From positions 62,001 through 126,000 of the forward strand of contig MJGA01000023.1 of NCBI GenBank assembly GCA_001910725.1: a DNA stretch of 64,000 bases, read 5' to 3'. Position 1 is the stretch's first letter. Every line of letters begins with the position of its first letter. The stretch is from Phanerodontia chrysosporium (Eukaryota > Basidiomycota > Agaricomycetes > Polyporales > Phanerochaetaceae). Position numbers and translations under genes: made by a program. This document shows positions 30,562-42,410 of this stretch, piece after piece. The notes under the pieces are model-generated. The model was not told the DNA's origin. It did not search any database and worked only from the letters and a program-made list of their open reading frames with translations.

Positions 30562-33141
30562 GGCGAGAGAGGCAGGTGGTGTGCGTGTCGGTCAGCGCAG
30601 CATTCGCGACGGCAAGGGCGGCGACGGCGACGGCGACGACAAGGTCAAGAGCAACCTGCGTGACATCGAGCATTGCCCTTCGGCGCCCGGCCGGTGACCC
30701 CCGGCATATAGCCTTTTCTGGCGTGAGGCCGCCCGCGATCTTCTCGGAACCGCGTTCTATCAGGCGCATCAGGCGCATCACTCCCGAGTCTTTCCTATCT
30801 CTGGTGTGGCGATCAAACACTTGGTCCTGACGACGAACCGCATGCTCAATCACTGATCCTCGCGCCGTCGTGCTCGTGAGCAGACACCAACAGCAGCTCT
30901 GTGGTGAGTAATACATAGCTCTCCTTCGTATCGCGAGCTCAAATTTTGGGCAAGTATGAGCAGAAAGCCAAGTGGGACTACCAGGGAAGGCACGAGCTGG
31001 CGCGACAAATTCCGACTACAGTATATCACACTAGTATGAGCCGCTCTACAACAATAATCATAAGAGTTTTCCGTCGAGCCAGTCTTCAGTGGGACTCCAA
31101 CCCTCCAGGGCTACTGCGGACAGCCGTAAGTAACCTCTGCTTACTGGACTCTTAGTCGGGTACTTGCTACAACACATCTCGCAGAGCTCATCAGCAAGCC
31201 TTCGTAGTGACCACCACCCTACGTCTCACCATCAATTCTCTAGGCCCTGCTTGTCTTCAGTGTCTATTAGCCACCAGCCAGCCATCCATGCCAGACATCT
31301 GGGCCCCCTTTTGAGCGAATTGAAGTGCCCCGCAATATATCAAGCCCACATGACGAGCTAGGTACCGCCCACAAGAGCCGTCGAGACGGAGACGGGGCGC
31401 AGTGCAGTCGGTTCCGAACGCGGGTGGTCACCTGCTCAAGACGGAAGGTGCGCGAACGGGCGGGAGAACGAACTCGAGAGGTTAGCGCAGCCCCTGAGGC
31501 CTGAGGACTTTGTTCCGCAGGTCATGCTCGAGCGCAAATTTTGCTTGGAAGTGGAGGTGCCACAGGTGCATCTTCTAGCACCGTCCTGCGTCCCTCAGAC
31601 AAGGTCATATAACCTTCGCTCGCGGTCCAGAGCGTGCGGAGAGAGAAAGGGGCGAACAACCTTAATTTCGCAGGTGTCGCTGTGTCGGCGCCGTCGTCAT
31701 GCTATCCGCAAACAGTGATGGGAGCGAAACTGGGGGCCCTTCTTCCGCGGACATCGGGACGTGTAATGTTCTGTCTAGGGCCGCTGCACACGGCCGCACA
31801 GCCCGCTAGGACGGCCAGTGAACAACAACTCGCTTGTCTCGCCAGGTGGTGTACGCTTATGGCCCAGCTATCCAGCGTGAGATGCATTTGAGGTCAAATA
31901 TGGCCGTCGCGCATCGCTCGTCATGATTAACGTGGCTCAGGGCGGTTCATACGATATTGGGATCGTAGTCTCACGGGACCCGCATGCACCAGTGCGTCGC
32001 GCTCTACTCGGCATGGCATCGACGTTGACAGATTAGATCCGACATGCCCATTTCCCATGTGTCTCCCGACGAGCAGCGACGACGACGAACGTTGCCCTCG
32101 TGGGCGTTGCCTTCGGGTGAGTCCTCGGTGCGCGTGTTGCCTGGCGAGCGCACCCACTGACTGGCCATCTCCGTCAGGGCGTGTCGTCGTCGCACCTGAG
32201 AAACGCTTCGCACGGTGCTGCCGCCGCCACTGCAAATTTGACTTGTCATTTGACGACGCCTGCCAAACATGCCAGACGCAGCCACGGACTGATCTGCAGG
32301 CTCCCGCCGGCGGTGGCAACATTCTTGGCTTAGCGTCTCGCCGCTGTGCGCCACACGAGGTCACGCTGTTTGCAATTTGCGGGTGCGCACCACGCGTACC
32401 CCCACGTCTAAATATTTCGATCGCGCGCCCGAGGCTGGCTTGGCCCCGTGATTATTTTTCCCCCTCCCGGGCAGACGAGCAGTTTTTTTTCGCGCTGCGG
32501 GCGAGCGGGCGAGCGGGTGCGATAAGGAAGAGGCCCAGGTCCCAACTTTCCGGCGTGGTCTGCCCCGCAAAAGGCGGGCGCGTGTACGTTCATCCGCTTT
32601 CTTCTGCCCATCGCAGCGATTGTGGGCGGCCAAGCGCCCGGGGCTCAGGAACCGATACGCGCGCAGCCCCTTTCCACGAGGCGCCCGCCGCTAGCAGGCT
32701 CGGTGGAGACCTCGGTGCTTCCACACGCCGACGAGTGGTTCTCCGCGGTTCGACGACGCAGGGGGACGGTGCGCACGCCGTGCACGACAGCGAGCACGCA
32801 TGCCCGCGTCGCGACAGGACCCGCCAGGCGTCGCTGGCGACAGCGCGGGAACGCGGCAGCGTGGTGCGAAAGAGGCTGGTCGATACCGCAGGCAACGGAC
32901 GATCAGATTCATGGCGCGCCATCACGAAGGCTGCGATATTGGGCTTCTTCGCCGGAAAAGGACTAGCCTCGCACCCAGCCATGGCCCCGCCCCCGCGATC
33001 CGAAGGCGGCCTATCTCGCGGCCCTCATTGGAGGTGTCACGGGAGATAAGGTTGTTGGCGAGGAGGCCAGGTATATAAGACCGCTCGTTCCTGGCCATTT
33101 GCCATCCCCTCCTTCCGCACTTCCTTCCCCCGCCGACCACC
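30562..33141. other. Divergent promoter region of adenylate cyclase and amino-acid permease
   Basis: 2.58 kb between two divergent start codons. No gene recognised. A TATA box (TATATAAG, 33072-33079) lies 70 bp before the permease ATG. 32060-33050 is very GC-rich and gives long but composition-driven ORFs on both strands. Confidence 0.5.
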
Positions 33142-35227
33142 ATGTCGAGCAAGGAGTCAGACTTCAAGCGTGGGTCCAATGAGAAGGTGGACATCCTCGA
33201 CACCACCGTCTCTGACACGGAGGCCAACCATGAGCTCCACGACACTGGTGCGACCACCCTCCACAGGACCATGAAGAACCGGCACATCGCCATGATCAGG
33301 TGTGTCTCCCTCTCTCCTCCCCTGTCTGCACCCCAACGCTCACACGCCCGCCCAGTATCGGCGGTGTCATTGGCACCGGTCTCTTCCTGGGTACCGCCGG
33401 CTCGCTTGCGAACGGCGGGCCTGTCGGTCTCCTCCTCGGTTATGCTATCATCGGTACCATTTGCTATGCGGTGTAAGTTTTCCTCGACGCCCACCACGCT
33501 GTCCCCCGCGCTAACCGTGCTTCCCCGTGGGGTTCGCAGCATGGTCTCTCTTGGCGAGATGATCTCGTATCTCCCCGTCCCCGGCGGTCACATCACTCTC
33601 GCGGAACGCTTTGTCGACCCGGCATGGTCCTTCACCCTCGGCTGGAACTACTGTGAGTCGCCCTCAGAGGCATGTGCGCAAGTGCGCGATCTGACCCTCC
33701 CGCTTTTCGCCAGGGTACAACTGGACGATCATTCTTCCCGCCGAGCTAAGCGCCGGTGCTGTGCTCATGGGCTTCTGGTGCGTCACGAGCTACGATACAG
33801 CCCCCTTGCGTCGACTCACTTGACCGCAGGACGGACAAGGTGAACGATGCCGCATGGATCTCAATTTTCCTTGTCGTCGTCGTGATCATCAATCTGTTCG
33901 GCGCTAGTACGTCCTGTCCGTCTGCTGACTTGTCGCTTTTTCTGACCGGCATGGTACAGAGGCATATGGCGAGGCGGAATTCGTCTTCGCCTCCATCAAG
34001 GTCATCACGATTACTGGCCTCATCATCCTCGGCATCGTGCTCGACCTCGGCGGCGGCCCCGACCACGATCGTCTCGGCTTCCGCTACTGGAAGCACCCAG
34101 GGCCGTTTGCGCAGTATAACGGCATTGCGGGCTCCAAGGGCCGCTTCCTCGCCTTCTGGGCCGTCCTCACCCAGGCTGCGTTCTCGTTCATCGGTACTGA
34201 GATCGTGGCTATTGCTGGCGGTGAGGCGAAGAACCCGCGTCGTAACATTCCCAAGGCGTACGTGTCCCACGCCCTCTATCCGCTAACGGCTACTAACCTT
34301 CCTCCAGCATCAAGCGTGTCTACGTCCGTATCCTGCTGTTCTATATCGGTGGTGTCACCATCATCGGTCTGCTCGTCCCGTACACACACCCAGACCTCAA
34401 CCTGAAGGAGAACAACGCCGCGAAATCGCCCTTCGTTATTGCCATCAAGACCGCGGGCATTAAGGGTCTTCCCTCTGTCATCAACGCGGCCCTTCTGACG
34501 TCTGCCTGGTCCGCTGCGTCCAGTGATCTCTACTCGTCTTCTCGTGCCCTTTGTAAGCTCCCACCACGCTTAATTCCCGTTCGCGCCCTAATTCTCGTTC
34601 CCAGACGGTCTCGCGCTCAACGGCAACGCACCCAAGATCTTCACGCGCATCAACCGCTGGGGTCTCCCCTACGTTGCCGTCGCCACGAACTGCATGTTCG
34701 GCCTGCTCGCGTACATGGCCGTGAGCAGCGGTGCGGGCCGCGTGTTCGGCTGGTTCGCGAACATGACCGCCGTCGCCGGCCTCATGAGCTGGTTCGGCAT
34801 CTGCGTGACGTACGTGCGGTTCTACGCGGGCATGAAGGCGCAGGGCATCGACCGGCGCACGCTGCCGTTCCACTCGCGCCTGCAGCCGTACATGGGCTGG
34901 TACGGCGTCGTCTCGACGATCATCATCTGCTTCGTGAGTGGCCACTTTCCGCGCCCTCTCTCCGCCATGTGCTGAACCCTTCCGCAGTTCAGCGGCTGGA
35001 ACGTCTTCCTGAAGGGCTCGTGGGCGACAGACACGTTCGTGACGAACTACCTGCCGCTCGTGCTCTTCCCGATCCTCTACTTTGGCGCGCGCGTGTGGCG
35101 GCGCACGCGCTTCGTCGACCCGAGCGACATGGACTTCAAGTCCGGGCTCGCCGAGATCGAGGCCGCGTGCTACGACGAGCCGCCGCCGCGCAACTGGGTC
35201 GAGAAGTTCTGGAACTGGCTCATGTAG
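33142..35227 (+). CDS. Amino-acid permease (APC superfamily, fungal YAT family)
   Basis: Nine exons give 546 residues: 33142-33299, 33356-33472, 33540-33652, 33714-33777, 33830-33906, 33960-34257, 34308-34552, 34605-34933 and 34988-35227, all with GT-AG introns of 50-67 bp. The protein imports amino acids across the plasma membrane by proton symport. The family signature SIGGVIGTGLFLGT begins TM1 directly after exon 1, EMISYLP and AAELSAG-like motifs follow, and about twelve hydrophobic segments are visible. The N-terminus is charged and cytoplasmic, and the C-terminus ends WVEKFWNWLM. A TATA box lies 70 bp before the ATG. Substrate range cannot be told from sequence. Confidence 0.93.
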
Positions 35228-36227
35228 GAGCCACCCCCCACGCTCGCTTTGTGCCGCCCCCGCGGCCCGCTACGCCTACTCCGTACCGTATACTTAGTGT
35301 ACCAGTAAAAACCTGTAATACTTCTTCTCTGTCTGTGCTACTTGCATGCGCCCTCCGCTGCGGCTGTACTTCGCCCTTACCTTGGACCCCTGGAATGCCA
35401 TCGCTGCCATTGGATACCACGAAAGTCTGTGTGTACGCAAGAGGTGTGTGTCGTGTGCGGGAGTGAAGCCTGTGCCTGGAGAAGCAGCGTCGAAGCCGGC
35501 GGCACCCCTCGAGGTTCTCCCGCGAACGACGTGCGGGCTCTGCACGGATGGAGCCTGCGAGCACGCACCGACGGCCGTGCGACCGTCGGCCCAGGGCGCG
35601 GGTGCAGAGGAAACGACGGGCTGGCGCCGACTGTCTCGCTTGGCCACGATCGCGGGCTCGGGAGCTGTATTGTCTTGATTCCAAAGCGGTGCAGCGCGAG
35701 CTCAGCGACACTGAGGATTTTGAGAGTCTCCAGTGAGCGTACAGTCACAGCGGACGTGAAGCTCGCGTGCGATCGGCGCACGAGTCATCTATTGGCTCAC
35801 AAGCCTCGCCTCACTAGGGTCCAAACACATGTACCTCTCATTACCCGCGAGTATCTCGACCCCGGTTAATGCAAGCCACGCCCGCAGACCTGGAAGAGGC
35901 TGCGGGACCCTGCAGAGAAGGTAGATGAGCTAATGATCGACAATGAGGTCTTGCCTCGAGCCGGGAGGCGCACCCGCCCGCACACGCTGTGTCGACGGCT
36001 TTGGGTCGTATCATGCAGAAGCCTGCCTGTCGCAGCCCGCCGGCGCACCTCCTGCACGTTCCAGAGATCGCACGAGCTGCGCTGCACCCGCCGCTCTATC
36101 GCACGCAAGGACCATGCAGTCAGGCATGGAGGGGGGGAATCCGCAGACGGGCAACGCCCCCGCACCCTTGTCTCTTTCCATCTCGCGACGGTGCGCCCTG
36201 CATTCATAGAAACCGCACCCGAAAGCG
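35228..36227. other. Intergenic region
   Basis: About 1 kb without a recognisable gene. It should contain the permease terminator and the promoter of the next gene. An upstream exon of that gene cannot be excluded. Confidence 0.4.
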
Positions 36228-37686
36228 ATGTGCCTCCCATTCCTGCTCGCGCGCGGCGGCAGCGAGCGCGGCTCGCGGCTGTCGGACCTCGTGCACGTCA
36301 GCGTGCGCCCGCGGGGCGACGCGCGCCGCGCGCAGTTCTACCGCACGCTCGGCGACCACGTCCATGCGGTCGCGGGCGTCGTGGCCGCGCTTGCGGACGG
36401 CCCGCTGAACGTGCCCCTTCTGCGCAACGCGGCGCAGCTCGTGCAGCGCATCGCGGAGCTCGGCCAGGTGCGTGCTGTGCCTGTGCGTGGGCCTGTGGCT
36501 GAGCAGTGCCGTCGGTCCGGCAGGCGGTGAACGCGAACAAGGACGAGTGCGACAGGCTTGTCGAGAAGACGTCGGGGTACCTGAGTGTGCTGAGCGATAC
36601 GCTCAGTGGCGACGGGGTCAGGGTCGATGCTGCGTTCCGGGGGCATGTCGTCTCCTTCGTCAAGTGCGTACCTGGGCTCCGCTATGTCCGTGCGTTCCTC
36701 ATGGGCCTGCCACTCACGGTCTTCATAGCCAGCTCAGCAGGATCGAATACCTCTTATTAAACCTCTCGTCCCGTTCCTATTGGGCACGGCTACTGCGGAA
36801 CGCGGCAGATAGGCGTGATATCCAGAAGTGCCAGACGGACCTGGACAATGCCTTCGCAAAGCTACACGCAAGTCTGATGGCAGTCGAAACTGAGTTCTCG
36901 CTCATCACTTGCATTTCGCAGCTGGCCAATATCATGCACACGGCTGTGCAGCTCCACGGCCTGGCGGATGGCATGTCGGAAGTGCAGAGGCTCGTCAGCG
37001 TACGTGTCACGGCTCTCGAGCTTAATAAACACCTTTGATCAAGGCTCGGCACCTAGCGGTCAACCGATGACCTGCGACAGCAGTTCAACGAACTCCAACG
37101 GGCCGTGACAAACCAGTCCGCCGCCAGCTTCCCTGAACCCATGCGCGAAATCCAGCCTCAGCCCCTGGCCTCCTACAACCCCAGGCCACACCCCGACCGC
37201 CGTCAGCCCCGGCGCCCGAACCTGAACCTGCAAATATCCAAGTGGGCCTGCCGTCTACATTCCATATCATGTGCACAGGCTGATCACGCGAGCAGCAGCG
37301 TCGTGCGGGCGTCACTGTACCACCCGCTGCGCACATCGCCGTACCACTCGCCGCTGTCGCCCGCGCACACGCAGTGGATGGGCACGGCGCTCGCGCGCGC
37401 CCGCGACAGCGGCATGTTCAATCTCCGGAACAGGCACGACGCCACTGCGGGCTGGGAGACGAGTGCGCGGGCGCGGGCGGTCGGGAAGCCGCCGCGAAGA
37501 GACCAGAGGCGGGGTCAAGGGTACGTGGGGCTCGTTGTTGCGGCGCTGCGGCGTTTTTTTACTGTCGGCATGCTACAGAGTGCCCGGGCCAACAGCATTA
37601 CCGCGAGCGGCCGACCCAGAGAAGAAGGGAGGTGCTCGACGAGAATAGGACCATGGGCACGAGGAGGGACTGTAGCACTGTTGTAG
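36228..37686 (+). CDS. MLKL-like N-terminal four-helix-bundle protein
   Basis: Exons are 36228-36467, 36524-36663, 36729-36999 and 37057 to about 37686, with matching phases. The product has long amphipathic helices: a first pair around LLRNAAQLVQRIAELGQ, a second around DECDRLVEKTSGYLSVL, then RRDIQKCQTDLDNAFAKLHA, and a further coiled coil DDLRQQFNELQRAV. This is the pattern of the fungal MLKL N-terminal/HeLo-like adaptor bundles common in agaricomycetes, often fused to kinase or NTPase modules and linked in some fungi to regulated cell death. No effector domain is visible here. The C-terminus after about 37200 is Pro/Arg-rich, and its frame and end are uncertain. The true start could be further upstream. 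Confidence 0.6.
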
Positions 37687-37787
37687 GAGAGTGATACCCG
37701 GACGACGGCACGCCCGTATATGCGCATATACCCAGCAAAAACCCATGTAAAATAGCACTATAGCGACGGACATTACATCCCGGAGGC

Positions 37788-39793
37788 TCAGAGCGAGTAG
37801 CGGAACGTGCGGTCCTCCCAGTCCGTGAGGTCGCGGTCGACGTGCATGACGCCCTCGAGAACGCTCGCCTGGCTGCCGAGCGAGCTGCCGCTGCCGAGGC
37901 CGGCCTCGCGCACCTTCTCATACGAGCTCTCGGGGCGCCCGGACAGCGGGCGCGCGAGCGCGTCCTTGTCCCGCCGCGCGTTCTCGCGCGTCCATGCGAC
38001 GCGCAGCGCGAGCGAGGCGACGATCGTGAAGACCATGACGATGATGATGGAGATCCACGTCGTGCGGTACTTCTCGGGGGCCTGCTTCGCGTTGACCTGT
38101 GCATCTATGTCAGCGAAGTGTGTGCAGGGGGAAGGTGAAGCGCGAGGCGCACCAGGTAGGGCCCGATGATGTTCCCGACATTGTAGCCAATGAAAACTGC
38201 GCCAGTCGCGCACGCCTTCTTCGTGCCGCCCGCAACGTTTGCAGACGCGAGCGCGAGAAGCAGCACGTACGGCGCGCCGAAGATGGGAATAAGGTAGTAC
38301 CCGAAGAGCGCGAGGCCGCGCTCGTGCCAGGAGCCGCGCCAGATGATGATCGCGCCGACCATGACCGGCAGACAGCTCGCGGAGAGCCAGAGCGTGCGGG
38401 TGTTTTTGAACCGTCCGGCGAGGTAGCCAACGATGTAGATCGAGACGCAGGTCGTGGCGCCACCGGGCGTCTGCAGGAGGATGGCGCGGAGACTGGAATA
38501 TCCAAAAGACTGACGTTGGGGGTCAGCGAAGATCCAGGGCAGACAAGATGCTAGCGCCAACCTTGATAATGAGCGAACCAAAGGCGGTTACACCGCCATT
38601 GCAAACGTAGATAGCAGCCCCCATCGCACCCATGATCCAGATCTTGACGTCCTTCAGGGCCTCGATGACCTGGGCCTTTTTGATAATGCGCACGTCGGCA
38701 CCGGCGACGTTTCCGCGCATGCGTCCGATGAGGATAGCACGCTCGGACTCGTTAAACCAGCGGTGAGAGGTAGCAGGCGAGTCCGGAAGGATGAGCAGAA
38801 CGAGGAGGGACCAGAAGATAGTCATGCTTCCTGCAACCAAGTACCTGAATTCACCGAAGTCAATGATTGCCGTAGAATAGAGGGGCCACGAAGCTTACAT
38901 ATATTTCCAAGGGGCAAGGGCACCCTTCGCATGACCGATAGCATAGTTGATGACACCGCTGAAGATGGTGAAGAGACCCGTCGCGGAGTACCAGATACCG
39001 AGCCGAAGCGGCAGCTCGGCCTTGGTATACCACATCGAACTGACTATTCGGGGTCAGACCAGGCCGCATGCTGAGAGCACATGAACCTACGGAGGACGAA
39101 ACCAGGGCTGACAGCGCTCTCAACAAGCCCAAGGAAGAATCGTTGAGCGACCGCCCCCTGGTAGCTGGACACCGTGACGGTGAGCATCACGATCACGCCC
39201 CAGATCTATAGAACGCCGTCAGCCTTTCGTAATGCGAAGGAGCAGGGTGGGGGCGACGAACAAATATAAGCAGGCTTATAGCCTTTGCCACTGGCAGCCT
39301 TTGCAAGACCAGGGCGATAGGAAGGACGCCAATGATGTAACCCCAGTAGAAGGCGGCCGTACTAGACATGAATGAGTACTATGAAGCACGCGAGGAAGAT
39401 AGGGGTGCGTACGCCGTGGAATATCTCTGCGTGGAAACGAGGTTTGTGCCAGGGACAGGCGTGGTAAGGTGCAGGTCGTCGAGCATGCCAAACACCGCTG
39501 CAGAGCTGAAGACAAACTTGTCGTACTATGCAGCGTACGCCACCAGTGGTAGTCTTCAGCAAAAGAGACGGAGTAAATCGAATGGCGGCACTCACAAATT
39601 GCAAACCATAAGAGAACGTGAGAATAGGCATCAGGAGCAGGTCGACTTTCCAGAGCACCCTTCGCTCCGCCTTCGCGTCCCAGTCGCGTACGGACGCCGG
39701 TGGTGTCGTCGACATCTTGGATGTGAGTGGTCCCGCCAAGTCGTGGGTGGTGCCCTCAACATGAGGGCCTGCTGGCACCTCGACCACGGACAT
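37788..39793 (-). CDS. MFS transporter, Dal5/allantoate permease-like (anion:cation symporter)
   Basis: The first exon (39793-39596) carries the cytoplasmic N-terminus and TM1 (KVDLLLMPILTFSYGLQF). The second, from 39525, reads YDKFVFSSAAVFGMLDDLHL, typical of this family. Later exons give TAAFYWGYIIGVLPIAL, a TM4-6 block, RWFNESERAILIGRMRGN (the central loop), SFGYSSLRAILLQTPGG, and the TM10-12 block with NVAGGTKKACATGAVFIGYN. The last exon ends with a charged tail at 37788. About twelve TM segments and some 500 residues agree with the family, which imports allantoate, nicotinate or similar organic anions. One donor (GTTCGT) is weak. It is convergent with the MLKL-like gene (about 100 bp between stops). 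Confidence 0.87.
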
Positions 39794-39877
39794 GGGCCTC
39801 CAAGTGAGGGGCGACGCTATGGTTTGAAGGAGACCGTGTCCGAATGTGCGGCCCCTCGTGCCTGACGGTAAATAGTT

Positions 39878-39913
39878 GTCACGGAAGTGTCACTCGTCGT
39901 GACACTTTGTGAC
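39878..39913. promoter_or_regulatory. Nested inverted repeat upstream of the MFS gene
   Basis: AGTGTCAC (39886-39893) and GTGACACT (39899-39906) form a perfect 8-bp palindrome around a 5-bp spacer. An outer GTCAC/GTGAC pair (39878-39882, 39909-39913) extends it. It lies 85-120 bp before the MFS start codon, a plausible binding site for a dimeric regulator. Confidence 0.4.
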
Positions 39914-41167
39914 CATATCTGCGGTCACAGTGTGGCGTGCTGGCCAAGCCAATGGGGTCGCTTTGGCCCTGGCAGTCAGAGTATGCACATTGCTCTTTCC
40001 CATGCCGCATACACTCAGCATAGCGACCCCTCCCTGGAGGAAGGGGCGAATTAGAGCTAGGGCGAGGAATAGGGTCCGGGCAGTTGCACAAGATTCACTG
40101 ATGGAGTTGCGCATGTGCCTGCCTAGTCCATGTCAGAGAAGTCTCGATGCAATTTTGTACTTTTGTACAAGCTAAATTGAAATGCGAATGATCGTACCGC
40201 GGAAGGACACCATGGGTAATGTCCATCAAGCTGGACTCAGTCCTTCTCTGATGAAGTTCGGGCGTCCGACAAGTCACGACGTGGTGCGCAGTGTAGATTT
40301 TCTCACGTATTGCTAATATTTAATGCAGTTGAGAGCGAAGGTGCATGTCATGCACATGTGGGTAGAGAGAGCATGTTGGAATGAGGGGTGGAAGCAAGTG
40401 GTTTGGCGCGCACCAGACGTACGTACTCGGCTTCCATTTCTGGCTGTGTGGTCCACACCGGCATTTCCCGGATGCGTCTCATGAACCTCTTCGGTGTCCT
40501 CCTCCCTTTGCGCTCATCCGTCACGCACAGTTACCTCTTCTCGGATCCAAGCCAACACGTTTGACTGCAGGTATATGAATTAAATTTTCTTCCTAACGTA
40601 TACTTCGAGGCAGTGGTGGCAGCAAACACAGCAGTCGCGTGTTATGACGCAGCCGAGAGCTGGTGCGTTTCTGTTCACGTTTGTTCTTGGACTTTTACTG
40701 ACTAGCATTGATAATTAGAACTGTGCTCAATAGCAGCTATTGATATGACCTCCCTCAGCACGGAAGAAGAATTCAGCGTCGGTATATGCGCCCGGACGAG
40801 CCTGATTCAACATCTTTAGACCGAACTACTCTCACTGAACATGCGCCGAAGTGAAATGCTTTCTCCAGTGAGGCGGTCAATAGCATCAACTGTGTGGATA
40901 CTTTCTCTTTAGACCCACATATATCCTACCTTTCTCGCACTATTCAGTGGGCCGATATCTTGCCGGACCGACTGGCGGTCAGGCACAGACGCAGCAGTGT
41001 GATGGCCTTATGCTGCCGCCGTGAGTCAAGGACCGGACTTCTCGGATCCGGATCCAGTATCGAGAGTCCGTTATGCCCTCTCGGCTCTGCTTCTGCGGCC
41101 CCACGACTACCTTGCGCCATACCACCACGTTCGGGCACACTAACCAGATTCCTAGTCACAAGCGAAG
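39914..41167. other. Divergent intergenic region
   Basis: About 1.25 kb with no gene recognised, between the divergent starts of the MFS transporter and the unknown gene at 41168. Confidence 0.4.
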
Positions 41168-42075
41168 ATGGTCGCCCTCAACCTTATGGTGGTCTTTGGC
41201 CCAACTGATAAATCATACTTCGTCACTTATGGCCGAAAGATGTATTACAAGAACATGCCTGACAGCCTCGTCAAGACTTTCTCTGAACAGACTGACATGC
41301 ATCCCATGAAGGTCGCTTGGCTCCGGTAAGATGGCCTATCTGACTATGCTTTTGAGACTGACCGACTTGTCAGGATGCACCCGAACGGCAAGACGTGGGT
41401 GGCCATGAATATGTACAACCTCAGCAGTGAGCCCGCTTGCGTCACTCCGCGCTGTTCCGGGAGACCTGACCATGCCGTCCCGCAGTGTGGTACGACACCT
41501 CGATTCAGCCAGAGCTCCTCCAGTACATCAAGGGCGACCAATACGGCCTGAAGAAGGCCGCGTCGATCTCGTGGACAGACGACGGTCGCGGATATTTTGT
41601 CAAGCTGCGCGGCGGCGATGGCTGGACGATGGACGTGCCCGACGAGTACCCGCTTCAGATCAACGACCTCCGCAGACAGATTACCGACTTCGACCGCGGT
41701 CTGAAGACGATCCTCTTTGGACAGGGCGGGACGCACATCTACGTCTTCGAGCGCGGCTTTGTCGCGCACTTTGAGGGCACCGCAGACGACAAGGACCACC
41801 CGCTGAAGAAGGTAGAACATCGTATCTTAGCAGCAAGGAACGTGACTGACCGCCCGACACTTGTACAGGTGATCTACGAATTCATGGAGCCGGGCTGGAA
41901 CGTCCACGAGACATCGTGTCTGAGTCCGTACAATAACCGGCACTTTCTTCTCAAGTTCCAGAAAGAGGGCACAACGACCTTGCAGATGCGCTGGAGTCTA
42001 CCCGACCCTGCCGCGCAAGGTCTGGCCGAGCTCATGAAGATTGCTGAACAACCGGATGAGCAGGCTGGTCAGTAG
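41168..42075 (+). CDS. Conserved-looking protein of unknown function
   Basis: Four exons (41168-41325, 41374-41426, 41486-41811, 41869-42075) with compatible phases give 247 residues. The product is soluble, acidic-to-neutral and without signal peptide or membrane segments. It is probably mostly beta-strand, with runs such as GRGYFVKLRGGDGWTMDVP and LLKFQKEGTTTLQMRWSLP. The internal Gly-rich, Trp-containing strands suggest a lipocalin- or beta-barrel-like fold, but I do not recognise a family. The last intron is 57 bp and keeps the frame open if retained, so a 19-residue longer isoform is possible. It is convergent with the beta-mannosidase. Confidence 0.7.
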
Positions 42076-42410
42076 GATTGGCTGCTGTTTCCTTCATACT
42101 CTGTATTGACGCCGTCCGCCCAGTCCTCGCGCAGTTTGAACAGAGTACCCAGAGCCTCGAAATGACTAAAGCGACTGGGAATTTTGTAGGGACTTCATTA
42201 CTGAATGGGCGACGAAGGCTGATTTCTTCGCTTGCAGGCACTCTCGATGCACGCGAGGTACTTGTTCGGACCATGGTGAGCGATGGCGCGAACCACAAGA
42301 ACTGTATTCTATCTCCAGCATTGTATTATCTGTGTAGGACTTGGGAACGAGAATGGACATTCGCTCGTAGTATCATAGCTGTTAGCCCACAACGACCTCC
42401 GTGTTTCAGA
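42076..42410. other. Short convergent intergenic region
   Basis: 335 bp between the stops of the unknown gene and the beta-mannosidase. Presumably two overlapping terminator regions. No gene seen. Confidence 0.4.

Noticed and set aside
32057..33049. 330-codon plus-strand ORF before the permease
   Set aside because: Very Arg/Pro/Ser/Cys-rich, overlapped by other long ORFs on both strands, no domain, and it runs into the permease promoter. Explained by high GC.
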